Assembly (NCBI GenBank): GCA_902517565.1
Contig: CABYCU010000002.1
Location: 115,428-179,427 of the forward strand
Length of the DNA stretch: 64,000 bases
Origin: an uncultured SAR86 cluster bacterium
GTDB taxonomy: Bacteria; Pseudomonadota; Gammaproteobacteria; Magnimaribacterales; Magnimaribacteraceae
Reading direction: 5' to 3'
Shown here: positions 15,477 through 24,519 of the stretch, piece by piece
Numbering within the stretch: the stretch's first letter is position 1
Layout of the letters: each line of letters starts with the position of its first letter
Notes under the pieces: generated by a model
What the model saw: the letters and a program-made list of their open reading frames with translations, nothing else
Told to the model about the DNA's origin: nothing
The model's database searches: none
Translations under genes and position numbers: made by a program

Positions 15477-16394
15477 TTAATCTCTCAATCTAGGATTTAA
15501 TGCCGCAGCAACTAAATCAGAAATTAAATTAAAGAAAATAATTAAAAATGAGAAAAAGATGGAAGAGCCAAGTATCATTGTGTAATCACGGTTAAAGGCA
15601 GCTTCTACATAAAATCTACCTAATCCAGGAATTCCGAAAATAGTTTCAACAACAAATGATCCTGCTAATAAACCTGCCATAGCTGGGCCTAAAAAAGCAA
15701 TAACGGGTGTGAGGCCTCCTCTTAATGCGTGGACTATAACTACTCTTGTTTCAGAAAGGCCTTTTGCTCGAGCTGTTCTAATGAAATCTTGATTTAGAAT
15801 TTCCAACATCCCACCCCTTGTTAACCTAGCGCAGTAGGCAGCGTATGCGGTTCCTAATGTTAAAGTTGGCAAAAGCTTGTCACCAGGCATGTAACCCCAT
15901 CCTGAAACTGGAACCCATTCAAGCCAGATTCCAAAAATAAGAATTAAAGAAGGCCCTAGTATGATGGATGGAATACATATACCGATCATCGCTGTAGACA
16001 TGGGGATATAGTCTAAAGGTGTATTAGGCTTCAAAGCCCCCAAGATTCCTGCTAATAAGCCTACTGCAAGAGCAAATAATATTGAATATAAAGCCAGTTC
16101 AAAAGTAACAGGCAAACCTATAGAAATTAATTCAGTAACTGACCTTCCGGGATATCTAAAAGAAGGGCCAAAATCACCAACTAAAATTCCTGAAAGATAG
16201 TCGAAGTATTGAACTGATAAAGGCTGGTCTAAGTTATATTTCTCATTAAGCTTTATTAAAACTTCAGGAGATACTGCCCTCTCCTCATCGAAGGGCCCTC
16301 CAGGAGCTGAGTGGACCATTAAAAAAGTGAGGGTTATTACTGTTAAAAGAACTGGAATAGCTATTCCAATTCGTCTCAAGATAAGACTAAACAT
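15477..16394 (-). CDS. oppB: Peptide ABC transporter permease (OppB/DppB type)
   Basis: A 305-residue permease with six predicted helices. N-terminal RRIGIAIPVLLTVITLTFLM, a periplasmic loop with SAPGGPFDEERAVSPE and the EAA-like loop RTARAKGLSETRVVIVHALR mark it as OppB/DppB. It pairs with OppC as the transmembrane part of the peptide importer. It lies between oppA (11 bases upstream) and oppC (one base downstream) in the peptidase-transporter operon. Confidence 0.92.
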   Translation of the reverse strand: MFSLILRRIGIAIPVLLTVITLTFLMVHSAPGGPFDEERAVSPEVLIKLNEKYNLDQPLSVQYFDYLSGILVGDFGPSFRYPGRSVTELISIGLPVTFELALYSILFALAVGLLAGILGALKPNTPLDYIPMSTAMIGICIPSIILGPSLILIFGIWLEWVPVSGWGYMPGDKLLPTLTLGTAYAAYCARLTRGGMLEILNQDFIRTARAKGLSETRVVIVHALRGGLTPVIAFLGPAMAGLLAGSFVVETIFGIPGLGRFYVEAAFNRDYTMILGSSIFFSFLIIFFNLISDLVAAALNPRLRD

Positions 16395-16405
16395 ATTGAA
16401 ATTAT

Positions 16406-18004
16406 CTATTCTATTGTTATGTATTGGTAGGCGTGTGAATCAAGTAAATTAGGCTCCCAACCTTTTACAGATTCGTGCTTCATATAAATTCTTGTATAAG
16501 TATATATCGGTATTATAGGCAACTCATCGATGAGGATCTTTTCGGCTTCATATAGGTGCTGATATCTTTCCTTCTGAGTTGTAGACTGTGCTGCCTTTTC
16601 TAGTAATCCATCATAAGTTTTATTAGACCAGCCAGTCTTGTTATTTCCTCTATCGGAAACCATCATGTCTAAAAATGTTTTAGGATCTTGATAATCTCCA
16701 ATCCAACCGGCTCTTGAAATTTCGAAGTCTCCAGTATTCTCTCTTGATAAATAAACTTTCCAATCAGTATTAGTCAAAACTATATTAACCCCTAGTGCTT
16801 CTTTCCACATTTGTTGCATTGCCTCTGCAATTTTTTGGTGCCCTTCGCTTGTGTTATAGAGCAGTTCAAAGGTGAGAGAATCACTTTCTGAATAACCAGC
16901 CTGTTTTAAAAGTTCCTTGGCTTTTGATGGATTATATTCAAGTCTTGTAGGGGGGAAATATCCATCGGGGTCAGGGGGAGTAAAAGAAAAAGCTGGAATC
17001 TGACCTCCTTTAGCTACTTTTTCTGTAATCAATTCACGGTCTATAGATAAAGATAGTGCCTTGCGTATTAATTTATTATTTAGAGGCTCCTTGTTTAGAT
17101 TAATTCTATAGTAATAGGTACCGTAATACGGACTTATGCTTATATTGTCAGGATATTGCTCTTTATATACTTCTATTTTTTCTGTGGGGATTGAACTAGT
17201 AATGTGTATCTGCCCTGCTCTAAACATAAAATCTTCTCTAGATACATTATCAATTGGCAAAAAGTGTATCTCATTGAGTTGTACTCTTTCTGCATCCCAA
17301 TAATTAGGATTCTTCTTAACTATTATAACTTGGTTTAATTTCCATTCTTCAAGAGTAAATGGACCATTCCCAATAAAATTACCTGGCCTTGTCCACTGAT
17401 TACCCAATGTATCAATCTCTCCAAACTTTTCAATGGTAGGTCGATGAACGGGTCTAGTGGTGTAATGTGCCAAAAGTTCTACAAAATAAGGAGCTGGATT
17501 CTTTAGCTTAACTTGTAAAGTTTTTGCATCTAATGCCTTGACGCCAACCAGACTAAAATCAGTTATTTTCCCTTTATTAAAATCTTCAGCGTTTAGAACA
17601 TCGTAGAGCATATCAGGGTATTGAGAACCTAAAGAAGGCATTAACATTCGATTCCAAGCATAAACGAAGTCATCTGCAGTGACTGGATCTCCATTGGACC
17701 AAGAAGCTTCTCTTAAATTAAAAATATACTCTTTTCCATCATAAGATATATCCCAACTCTGAGCCATACCAGGAAGCGGATCTAAGCCTTCAGGGTGTCT
17801 AATGACCAGACCTTCAATTAAAGCCATCAAAATTTTACTTTCTGGTACTCCTGTAACGGTATGAGGATCTAAATCCTTCGGTTCAGTACCATTACCCAAA
17901 TAAAGAATCTTTGTTTGAGGAGAAAGATCTACAGGTGGAGTGTTATCTCCACACGAACTTATTAGCGATAATAATACTAATATCCCAAAGATTTTTAATT
18001 TCAT
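16406..18004 (-). CDS. oppA: Oligopeptide-binding lipoprotein (OppA/SBP family 5)
   Basis: A 532-residue periplasmic binding protein of SBP family 5, lipid-anchored through the lipobox LISSC near Cys18. Family signatures include NGTEPKDLDPHTVTG, LRYASW-like LREASWSNGDPVTADDFVYAWNRML (shown in part), LKNPAPYF, NPNYWDAERVQLNEIHF, and the C-terminal RAGWIGDYQDPKTFLDM. These match E. coli OppA/MppA-type peptide binders. It sits two bases after an S9 peptidase gene, which suggests that peptides released by that peptidase are captured here. Confidence 0.92.
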   Translation of the reverse strand: MKLKIFGILVLLSLISSCGDNTPPVDLSPQTKILYLGNGTEPKDLDPHTVTGVPESKILMALIEGLVIRHPEGLDPLPGMAQSWDISYDGKEYIFNLREASWSNGDPVTADDFVYAWNRMLMPSLGSQYPDMLYDVLNAEDFNKGKITDFSLVGVKALDAKTLQVKLKNPAPYFVELLAHYTTRPVHRPTIEKFGEIDTLGNQWTRPGNFIGNGPFTLEEWKLNQVIIVKKNPNYWDAERVQLNEIHFLPIDNVSREDFMFRAGQIHITSSIPTEKIEVYKEQYPDNISISPYYGTYYYRINLNKEPLNNKLIRKALSLSIDRELITEKVAKGGQIPAFSFTPPDPDGYFPPTRLEYNPSKAKELLKQAGYSESDSLTFELLYNTSEGHQKIAEAMQQMWKEALGVNIVLTNTDWKVYLSRENTGDFEISRAGWIGDYQDPKTFLDMMVSDRGNNKTGWSNKTYDGLLEKAAQSTTQKERYQHLYEAEKILIDELPIIPIYTYTRIYMKHESVKGWEPNLLDSHAYQYITIE

Positions 18005-18006
18005 GA

Positions 18007-20031
18007 TTAATTAAGATGTTCTTTAAAAAAATTGATCAATTCCATATTACTCTCGTACCTAACTGTTTCATCAGAATAGCCATGGCCCTCTTTAGCAATG
18101 AATAAAGTTTTATGATCAAAACCTAAACTATTAAGCTTTTTTGAAAATTTAACAGCATCTTCGTAAGGCGCTCTTATATCTTTTTCGCCATGGATCATAA
18201 AAAAAGGAACTTTTAGTTTCTCTGCATTGTACTGAGGTGACATCTCTTTATGACGATCTTCATCATCACCGAGACGGATTGCAAGCTGAGCCATCCCCCC
18301 TCTTGAGTCTTGTATATCACCAACATTAAATAGATTGACCAAGTCATATACCCCAACATCACTTACTGAACATTTAAAAAGGTCTGGTCTCATTATTGCG
18401 CTTTGGGTTGCGGCATAGCCGCCATAACTACCTCCGTACACACAGGAATTATATTTATCAATTATGCCTTCAGAATGGAGATAATCCATTCCATCAAAAA
18501 GATCATTTAAGACGCCATCCCAATTTGCTCTAATAAACCTCTCATATGCAAGTCCGTATCCGCCGGAACCTCTGAAATTTATTTGTAAAACATTGAAACC
18601 TTCAGATGCCAGCATTTGACTCCTGTGATCGAATCCCCATGAATCTCTAATACCCTCAGGCCCACCATGTGGATGAACTATTGTTGGTGAATCAGATGAT
18701 TCTCCTATTCTACTCCTTGTTATGTATCCATAAACAGTAGCGCCATCTCTAGTAGTAAATTCTATTGGATCCATAGTGGCTAAATTTTGATAATCAATGC
18801 TTCCCCAATACTTACCAAGGGGTGTAACTTGGTCTGTTTCTTCATCCAAAAGATAATAAATTCCTGGGTTGGTGTCGGATGAAACCATAAAAATGGATTT
18901 CTTTTCATCATCGCTAGTGCTGGTAGGTGTGATCATACTTCCAGAGAAAAGATTTTTTAAATACTTCAGTCTTTCCTTTTGTTTGCTCTCACCTTTAAAG
19001 AAGACTAGAGATGGAAAACCATCCATAAAAGTAGCTCCATAAACTCCGCTTTCTTCATCAACTAAGGCAGATCCAACATCTACGGTGTCATGACGATAAA
19101 TCAATTTTCTTTTTCCACTTAGTAAATCTGTTTTGAAGATACCTGATAAATCATTTCCGTCATTTTCAATAGTCACTAAACTTTTTGCTTCTGCATTGTA
19201 AGCAACTAATTCTAGTCGATCATCCCAAGAAGTAGATTTCCAAAAACTCCAGTCGGAGTTAGTAGATTTCTTAGACATACCTAATTTTGTTCCTGTTACC
19301 TCTAAACAATCAGTTGTTTGACCGGAGCAAGCTGAACCAACTAGATAATCAGCAAGATTATTCTTTTTGTATATGTATATTTCAAAATTAAATGTGTCAG
19401 GATCAACTCCTTGCACAGCCACTAGATTTCCACTGTCGTCAAAAAGATAAAATGGTTGTTTTACTGGAGGGCTTACAAATCTCTCCATTTTTCCATCGTA
19501 GACATTTAGCTTGTATAACTTATAAAATCCGTCAGAGGAAAAGAATTGAACGATTATATGCTCATCATCATCTTCTAGCATATCCATAACAAAAGCGGGT
19601 TGCTTTGGATCATCTTTTACAGTGTCGCTTGATCGCTTTGCTTGCCTGCCAGTCAGCATTATTGATTTCTTACCGTCTATATTGACAGCATAAAGCTCCC
19701 CAGTAGGAAAACGACTATTACGAGTTGAAAATTTCGTAACTTTGGAAAGAAGTATTCGTTCGTCAGAAAGCCACCAAAAGCCTCCGATTTCTCCCTTCTT
19801 AATAAATCTATGGTTATAGATTAGTTCTTTTGTATCTAAGTTTATAATTGAGAGTACAAGTTCATCATCCACCTTTCTATGAACACCAATCATCTCGCCA
19901 TTTGGTGATATTTGTATATCGTATATATCCGGTAATTTAGAAAAGTTTTGAATATTTTCATTACCGAATAAAAAGGAAATATTTAAGAATAGAATAGCTA
20001 CAAGTATTCTTCCTATTTTAGATATGTTCAT
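18007..20031 (-). CDS. S9 family prolyl oligopeptidase, exported
   Basis: A 674-residue serine peptidase with a signal peptide (residues 5-22). Residues about 30-400 form a beta-propeller that gates substrate size. The C-terminal alpha/beta hydrolase catalytic domain has HPHGGPEG, the nucleophile Ser near 536 in GGSYGGYA, the acid in IHGEKDIRAPY and the base His in EGHGYSD. It should cut short peptides in the periplasm. Its start overlaps the stop of the upstream 159-residue gene by four bases, and oppA begins two bases after its end. The unit therefore couples peptide cleavage with import. Confidence 0.91.
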   Translation of the reverse strand: MNISKIGRILVAILFLNISFLFGNENIQNFSKLPDIYDIQISPNGEMIGVHRKVDDELVLSIINLDTKELIYNHRFIKKGEIGGFWWLSDERILLSKVTKFSTRNSRFPTGELYAVNIDGKKSIMLTGRQAKRSSDTVKDDPKQPAFVMDMLEDDDEHIIVQFFSSDGFYKLYKLNVYDGKMERFVSPPVKQPFYLFDDSGNLVAVQGVDPDTFNFEIYIYKKNNLADYLVGSACSGQTTDCLEVTGTKLGMSKKSTNSDWSFWKSTSWDDRLELVAYNAEAKSLVTIENDGNDLSGIFKTDLLSGKRKLIYRHDTVDVGSALVDEESGVYGATFMDGFPSLVFFKGESKQKERLKYLKNLFSGSMITPTSTSDDEKKSIFMVSSDTNPGIYYLLDEETDQVTPLGKYWGSIDYQNLATMDPIEFTTRDGATVYGYITRSRIGESSDSPTIVHPHGGPEGIRDSWGFDHRSQMLASEGFNVLQINFRGSGGYGLAYERFIRANWDGVLNDLFDGMDYLHSEGIIDKYNSCVYGGSYGGYAATQSAIMRPDLFKCSVSDVGVYDLVNLFNVGDIQDSRGGMAQLAIRLGDDEDRHKEMSPQYNAEKLKVPFFMIHGEKDIRAPYEDAVKFSKKLNSLGFDHKTLFIAKEGHGYSDETVRYESNMELINFFKEHLN

Positions 20032-20507
20032 TTTTGTCTCCTAACTCTTAATTTTATTTTCTTTCCTGAAACCCGCAATGTGTAACCGCTCATGAAGCCT
20101 TCTTTAATCTCAACTTCATATCCGTCCCTCAATCTAATATCTCTAATTTTTTCAACGGACTGCCATATTTGGCCATTTTCTAAGATTATTATTAATTGTA
20201 AATTTAATCTTTGAGATACACTTTCTATTTTAGATACTATCTTAAGTTCCTCGACTTGCTCTTTTTGTCTAAGCTTTGTAGATAAACCGAAGTTCTTTTC
20301 TTCGTATTCTTGTACTGTAATCTCTTCTGATTTTTTCTCTTCGGCTATTATATCGTTATTGATAACTAGCACATTGTCTTTATTTAAAAAGAAACTGTCG
20401 TAACATTCCAATCTCTTATTGTCTTCTTCTATCTGAATACATTTTTCCATTTCTGCAAATGAGTATGTGCAAGTAAAAATCAGTGTGGTAATTAAAGAAT
20501 ACTTCAT
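20028..20507 (-). CDS. Secreted protein of unknown function heading the peptide operon
   Basis: A 159-residue exported protein. I start it at the ATG at 20507 (MKYSLITTLIFTCTYSFA, a clean signal peptide) because the longer start at 20543 of the ORF track runs through an intrinsic terminator. The N-terminal segment EKCIQIEEDNKRLECYDSFF is the common C-x(n)-D-x-x-R-L-x-C-Y-D motif of small secreted proteobacterial proteins. The C-terminal half (GQIWQSVE, LRDGYEVEI, GYTLRVSG) looks like a small beta domain. The biochemical role is unknown. It is translationally coupled (ATGA) to the S9 peptidase. Confidence 0.75.
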   Translation of the reverse strand: MKYSLITTLIFTCTYSFAEMEKCIQIEEDNKRLECYDSFFLNKDNVLVINNDIIAEEKKSEEITVQEYEEKNFGLSTKLRQKEQVEELKIVSKIESVSQRLNLQLIIILENGQIWQSVEKIRDIRLRDGYEVEIKEGFMSGYTLRVSGKKIKLRVRRQK

Positions 20508-20528
20508 TTTTATAATTAGAAATAAAAA

Positions 20529-20546
20529 GGGTTGCCTAAGCAACCC
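20529..20546 (-). terminator. Intrinsic terminator of the 994-residue TonB receptor gene
   Basis: GGGTTGC-CTAA-GCAACCC is a 7-bp GC-rich stem about 20 bases after the receptor stop. It is followed on the minus strand by five T and flanked on the other side by A-rich sequence, so it could act in both directions. It separates the receptor from the downstream peptide operon. Confidence 0.85.
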
Positions 20547-20567
20547 TTTTTTCTTTTAGATTTATAA

Positions 20568-23552
20568 CTACAGAGTGAGCTTAAATCCGACCTGGAAGTA
20601 CCTTCCGATTATATCGTAAGTATTCTGTGGTGTTTGGATCTGAGGATCAACAAAACCAAAGAAGTCTTTATAATAAGGAGGTTCCTTATCGAATAAGTTA
20701 CTCACTGCGAGAGTTAATTGAACACTATCAGAATACCTGTAACCAACATTCAAATATGTATAAGTTATATCAGGTATTGAATAGGCATCATAAATATCAT
20801 CAAGCTGAGCTTGAGTGTATGTTCCCTCTCCGTAAGCGCCACCTTCTCCACTGAAGTAGTCAACTACTCCATCTTGGACAGGTATTTCGCTTAAGTATCT
20901 TGTTGAAATTCCGACATTCCAATCTTCATTTCTCCATCTTACAGCAAGATTTACTCTATCTCTGTTGAAACAAGATTCACCGAAGTTGTAACAATCTCCA
21001 ACAACATCTTCACTTATACCCGTCGCGGTTACAGTAACGTTTTCTTCGAAGTGAGTTCCAATAAGATCAACTTCAATGCTTCCACCGATCATAGCAACAT
21101 CTTCAAAAGTCAGGTTGAATGAGAAGTCAGTTCCTTTGAATAGGTCGATTGCTGCACTGTTTAAGTTAGCTGTTCTGACAGAAGTAATATCACCACCATA
21201 AGAACGTTCAATTAATGCGCAAGATCCCTGATTACCATCTAGGTAACATCCATTAAGTGTTGCTGCAACACCAGAACCAACTACTGCATTAGCAATTTCC
21301 ATTTCAAATTTATCAACAGCCATTCTGAAATCAACAGCTTCTAAGAAAGAAATACTTGTAGGCTCCCAAACGATTCCATATGTTTGGTTTTTACCAGCTT
21401 CAGGGGTAAGGTTAGGATTACCAACTTCTAGCTCAAGAATCTGATTATTTTCAGTTGAGTAAGTGTTAGCATCAATACCTTCTGCAGCACATTGTGCAAA
21501 CGCAGTCTGTCTTTGAACACCTGTGTAAGTACCGAATTGATTTTGCTCACAAGGATCAACATAAGTAGGGAAATTGCCGCCACCACCGAAATAAAGATCA
21601 GAAATAGTAGGAGCTTTGTAGGAAGTTGAATCCGTAGCTCTAATCGTTAAGTCATTAATTGGTTTCCATTTAATGGCTAATCTATCTACACTCTCAGAAT
21701 CAAACTGACTGTAGGAAGTTGCTCTGTATGCGTAATCAACGTTTAGTTCTTGGAAGCCAGGTATATCAACTAACAAAGGAATAGATATCTCTGCGTAGAT
21801 ATCCCTACTGTCATAGGAACCTTTTGTAGAAAGTCTGGGATTACCAGACGATCCGCCAGCTTCAGTTAGTCCGTCAACCGTTTCATAACCCGCAAGATCA
21901 ACAATTTCGATACCACCGGCCATTAATATTTCGCCTGCTGGCAATTCATATAGAGGTATGTTTGTTAGGTTAAAAGCGTAACCATGATAAGTAGTTCCAT
22001 AGGTATTCTTTTCATTTTGTCTGATGTAATCAGCTGCACCTTCAGTGATACTGTTAGGTCCAAACATATTCAAAGGCACACAACCCAATTGGCGAGCTAT
22101 TTCGTCTTTACATCTATATTGTGTTCCATTTACATCAATTCCTGCTCCGGCTTCAACATCAAAGGCATTTTCAACAGCAAGCATATTGATGTAATTTCTT
22201 GTAACTTGTGCTTGATGGAAATTTTGATATGTGTAGTAAGCTTCCCAGTCTGCTCCAAGCAAATCCAAAGTACCCGTAGCACCGAATTCCATTCTGTAGG
22301 TATTTGCTTCTTGATTAAAGAGTCTAGGTCCTACATCTAACATTCTTTTTCTGTAAGATAGACCGGCATCAGGAGTCTCAGCTCTTATGCTTTCTGGCAT
22401 AAAAGGATTGTTTTTAGGGATCAAAGTTCCATAAGTAACTTGAGCTCCACGTCCCATAGGAACTGGGGCCATAACTAAATCAGATTCTCTTTTAGAGACA
22501 CCAATCTGATAATCAAGAACAACACCGCTGTCAGTTTCAAAGGTACCAGCAGCCCATGCTTGCCTGTTTTCTCTTTCACCGAGTAATTGCATCCACTCAC
22601 TGTAGTTGTACATACCTTGATTATTCTCAGGATCTCCCATTCTGTTTCCAGAATAAGTAGCAAATGAGAAAGATGATACATCACCTGTTGGTCCTACACC
22701 GTCGAATAACGTTTTTGAACCAGCATTAGTATAAAATCTTCCGGTAGGGATGAAAGTTGAAGCTCCACAAGATGCTTGATGTTGCATTTTATCGCCTGTG
22801 TCTCCATGTCCAGGAACGCCATAAGCTTGGAAGTAGAGCATGTAATCTGGCTCAACTCTTGGACAGAAAGAAAAATCTCTATCCCACATATCTAAACTGT
22901 CTTGCGTCTGTTGCGCTAAAGTAGCTACCATGCTCGATCTTTCACCGGCAGTACCGAAAGATAGTGAAATTAGGTCTTGTTTGGCATCTCCTTTATTAGA
23001 GGATCCTTCACTTATATAAGCTTCGAATCCTTCAAATTGTCTAAGTTTTATATTCAGTACACCTGAAATAGCATCTGAGCCATATACTGCAGAAGCTCCA
23101 TCTTTTAAAACCTCAACTGAATCAATGAGTGATAGTGGGAAGATCTGTAAATCCACAGCTCCGCCAGTACCGGTTCCAGAAGGAGCAACCCTTCTGCCAT
23201 TAATTAGTGTTAGAAGTCTTCCAGAACCAGCACCACGAAGGTTAAGCTCTGTAGTACCACTGTTACCGTTGTTGACTGAACGTTGGTTTGATGCAAGGTT
23301 AGCAGAAGGTAACTCTATTAGAAAGTCACCAATACTTGTTTTACCAGCATCTAGTACTTGTTGTGCAGTGAACACTTCCACAGGACCAGTCGAGTCATAA
23401 TTCGATGTTCTTTTAATCCTCGAACCTGTTACAACAACCTCTTCTACAGTATTAGCTGAATCTTCCTCTTCATCAGCCACAACAGTGTTGAAGCCAAATG
23501 AAAGGAGAGCAACCACTGCAAATGCGGTAGTAGATTTGAACAAATTTTTCAT
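20568..23552 (-). CDS. TonB-dependent receptor
   Basis: A 994-residue outer-membrane receptor with a signal peptide (residues 1-26). A TonB-box-like VEEVVVTGSRIKR opens the plug domain, with LINGRRVAP, DSVEVLKDGASAVYG and DAISGVLNI around residues 115-170. The rest is beta-barrel, ending in the typical aromatic terminus (IIGRYFQVGFKLTL). The VVVTGSRIKR opening and very long barrel are shared with two other receptors in this window. The substrate is unknown; peptides are one option, since the next operon downstream handles peptides. A GGGGGA ribosome site precedes the ATG and an intrinsic terminator follows. Confidence 0.95.
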   Translation of the reverse strand: MKNLFKSTTAFAVVALLSFGFNTVVADEEEDSANTVEEVVVTGSRIKRTSNYDSTGPVEVFTAQQVLDAGKTSIGDFLIELPSANLASNQRSVNNGNSGTTELNLRGAGSGRLLTLINGRRVAPSGTGTGGAVDLQIFPLSLIDSVEVLKDGASAVYGSDAISGVLNIKLRQFEGFEAYISEGSSNKGDAKQDLISLSFGTAGERSSMVATLAQQTQDSLDMWDRDFSFCPRVEPDYMLYFQAYGVPGHGDTGDKMQHQASCGASTFIPTGRFYTNAGSKTLFDGVGPTGDVSSFSFATYSGNRMGDPENNQGMYNYSEWMQLLGERENRQAWAAGTFETDSGVVLDYQIGVSKRESDLVMAPVPMGRGAQVTYGTLIPKNNPFMPESIRAETPDAGLSYRKRMLDVGPRLFNQEANTYRMEFGATGTLDLLGADWEAYYTYQNFHQAQVTRNYINMLAVENAFDVEAGAGIDVNGTQYRCKDEIARQLGCVPLNMFGPNSITEGAADYIRQNEKNTYGTTYHGYAFNLTNIPLYELPAGEILMAGGIEIVDLAGYETVDGLTEAGGSSGNPRLSTKGSYDSRDIYAEISIPLLVDIPGFQELNVDYAYRATSYSQFDSESVDRLAIKWKPINDLTIRATDSTSYKAPTISDLYFGGGGNFPTYVDPCEQNQFGTYTGVQRQTAFAQCAAEGIDANTYSTENNQILELEVGNPNLTPEAGKNQTYGIVWEPTSISFLEAVDFRMAVDKFEMEIANAVVGSGVAATLNGCYLDGNQGSCALIERSYGGDITSVRTANLNSAAIDLFKGTDFSFNLTFEDVAMIGGSIEVDLIGTHFEENVTVTATGISEDVVGDCYNFGESCFNRDRVNLAVRWRNEDWNVGISTRYLSEIPVQDGVVDYFSGEGGAYGEGTYTQAQLDDIYDAYSIPDITYTYLNVGYRYSDSVQLTLAVSNLFDKEPPYYKDFFGFVDPQIQTPQNTYDIIGRYFQVGFKLTL

Positions 23553-23709
23553 GTTTATCCCCCAAATATATAATTGTTAAGTCCAAAATGGACCTTTGTG
23601 ACGCTACATTAGTCAAATTCACCTGAATTTGCAACATTTTAGTGTAGTTTGGTTAACAATAAAAAGTCTAAAAAAAGCTAAATAAGATAGGTTTAATTGT
23701 AAAAAACAT

Positions 23710-23715
23710 TAAAAT
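23710..23715 (+). promoter_or_regulatory. -10 element TAAAAT of fabI (leaderless placement)
   Basis: TAAAAT ends six bases (ATAAGT) before the fabI ATG at 23722. There is no room for a ribosome site, so the message is likely leaderless. Confidence 0.52.
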
Positions 23716-23721
23716 ATAAGT

Positions 23722-24519
23722 ATGAATTTATTAGAAAATAAGAACATTTTAATTGTAGGAGTTGCAAATAAGCATTCTATAGCTTCAGGAATAGCAGAAT
23801 CTATGTCTAAAAATGGTGCAAATATAGTTTTAACTTACCAAAATGATAGATTAAAAAGTAATGTCGAGAAAATAGGCAATGAAATAGGAGTAGAAACATT
23901 CATCCCTTGCGATGTTTCCAGTGACGAAGAAATAGAAAGCACTTTTAATCAGTTAGGTCGTAAATGGGATGGTCTAGACTGTGTTGTTCATGCTGTCGGT
24001 TTTGCTCCAAGAGAGGAACTTGATGGAGACTTTTTAGAAGCAACCACTAGAGAAGGCTTCGCAATAGCGCATGATGTTAGTAGCTATAGCTTTATTGCAC
24101 TAGCAAAAGCGGCAAAAGATATGATGAAAGGCCGACAAGGCTCTCTTCTGACTCTATCTTACCTGGGTTCAACAAAAACCTTACCTAACTATAATGTTAT
24201 GGGTTTAGCGAAAGCAAGTCTTGAAGCAAGTGTTCGTTATTTGGCTGTTTCTGCTGGAAAAGACGGACATAGAGTTAATGCAATATCAGCAGGTCCCATA
24301 AAGACATTGGCCGCATCAGGAGTAAAGAATTTTAGAAAGATGCTGTCTTACAATGCAGAAAGATCTCCTTCAGGTCGCAATGTCACAACCAAAGAAGTAG
24401 GAGACGCTGCAACATTTTTAAGTTCTGATATGGCTAGTGGAATTAATGGAGAAATTCTTTATGTTGATGGAGGTTTCAACATCACTGCAATGGGTTCCAT
24501 TGAGGAAGCAGAGAGTTAG
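23722..24519 (+). CDS. fabI: Enoyl-ACP reductase (NADH)
   Basis: A 265-residue divergent SDR that carries out the last step of each fatty acid elongation cycle. FabI markers are the modified nucleotide motif [13 protein letters not shown] at residues 12-24, [11 protein letters not shown] near 92-102, and the active site [20 protein letters not shown], with Tyr and Lys separated by the FabI spacing. The C-terminal [14 protein letters not shown] loop covers the substrate. It stands alone with its own promoter. Its stop interlocks with that of ppiD (TTAG). Together with the FabY-like synthase at 44.6 kb it belongs to type II fatty acid synthesis. Confidence 0.95.
   Translation: MNLLENKNILIVGVANKHSIASGIAESMSKNGANIVLTYQNDRLKSNVEKIGNEIGVETFIPCDVSSDEEIESTFNQLGRKWDGLDCVVHAVGFAPREELDGDFLEATTREGFAIAHDVSSYSFIALAKAAKDMMKGRQGSLLTLSYLGSTKTLPNYNVMGLAKASLEASVRYLAVSAGKDGHRVNAISAGPIKTLAASGVKNFRKMLSYNAERSPSGRNVTTKEVGDAATFLSSDMASGINGEILYVDGGFNITAMGSIEEAES

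Noticed and set aside
20508-20543. N-terminal extension MLRQPFLFLIIK of the secreted protein
   Set aside because: It would be encoded by the arm of an intrinsic terminator; the internal ATG gives a proper signal peptide.
21984-22340. 118-residue plus-strand ORF
   Set aside because: It is antisense to the 994-residue TonB receptor and shows no domain or start signal.
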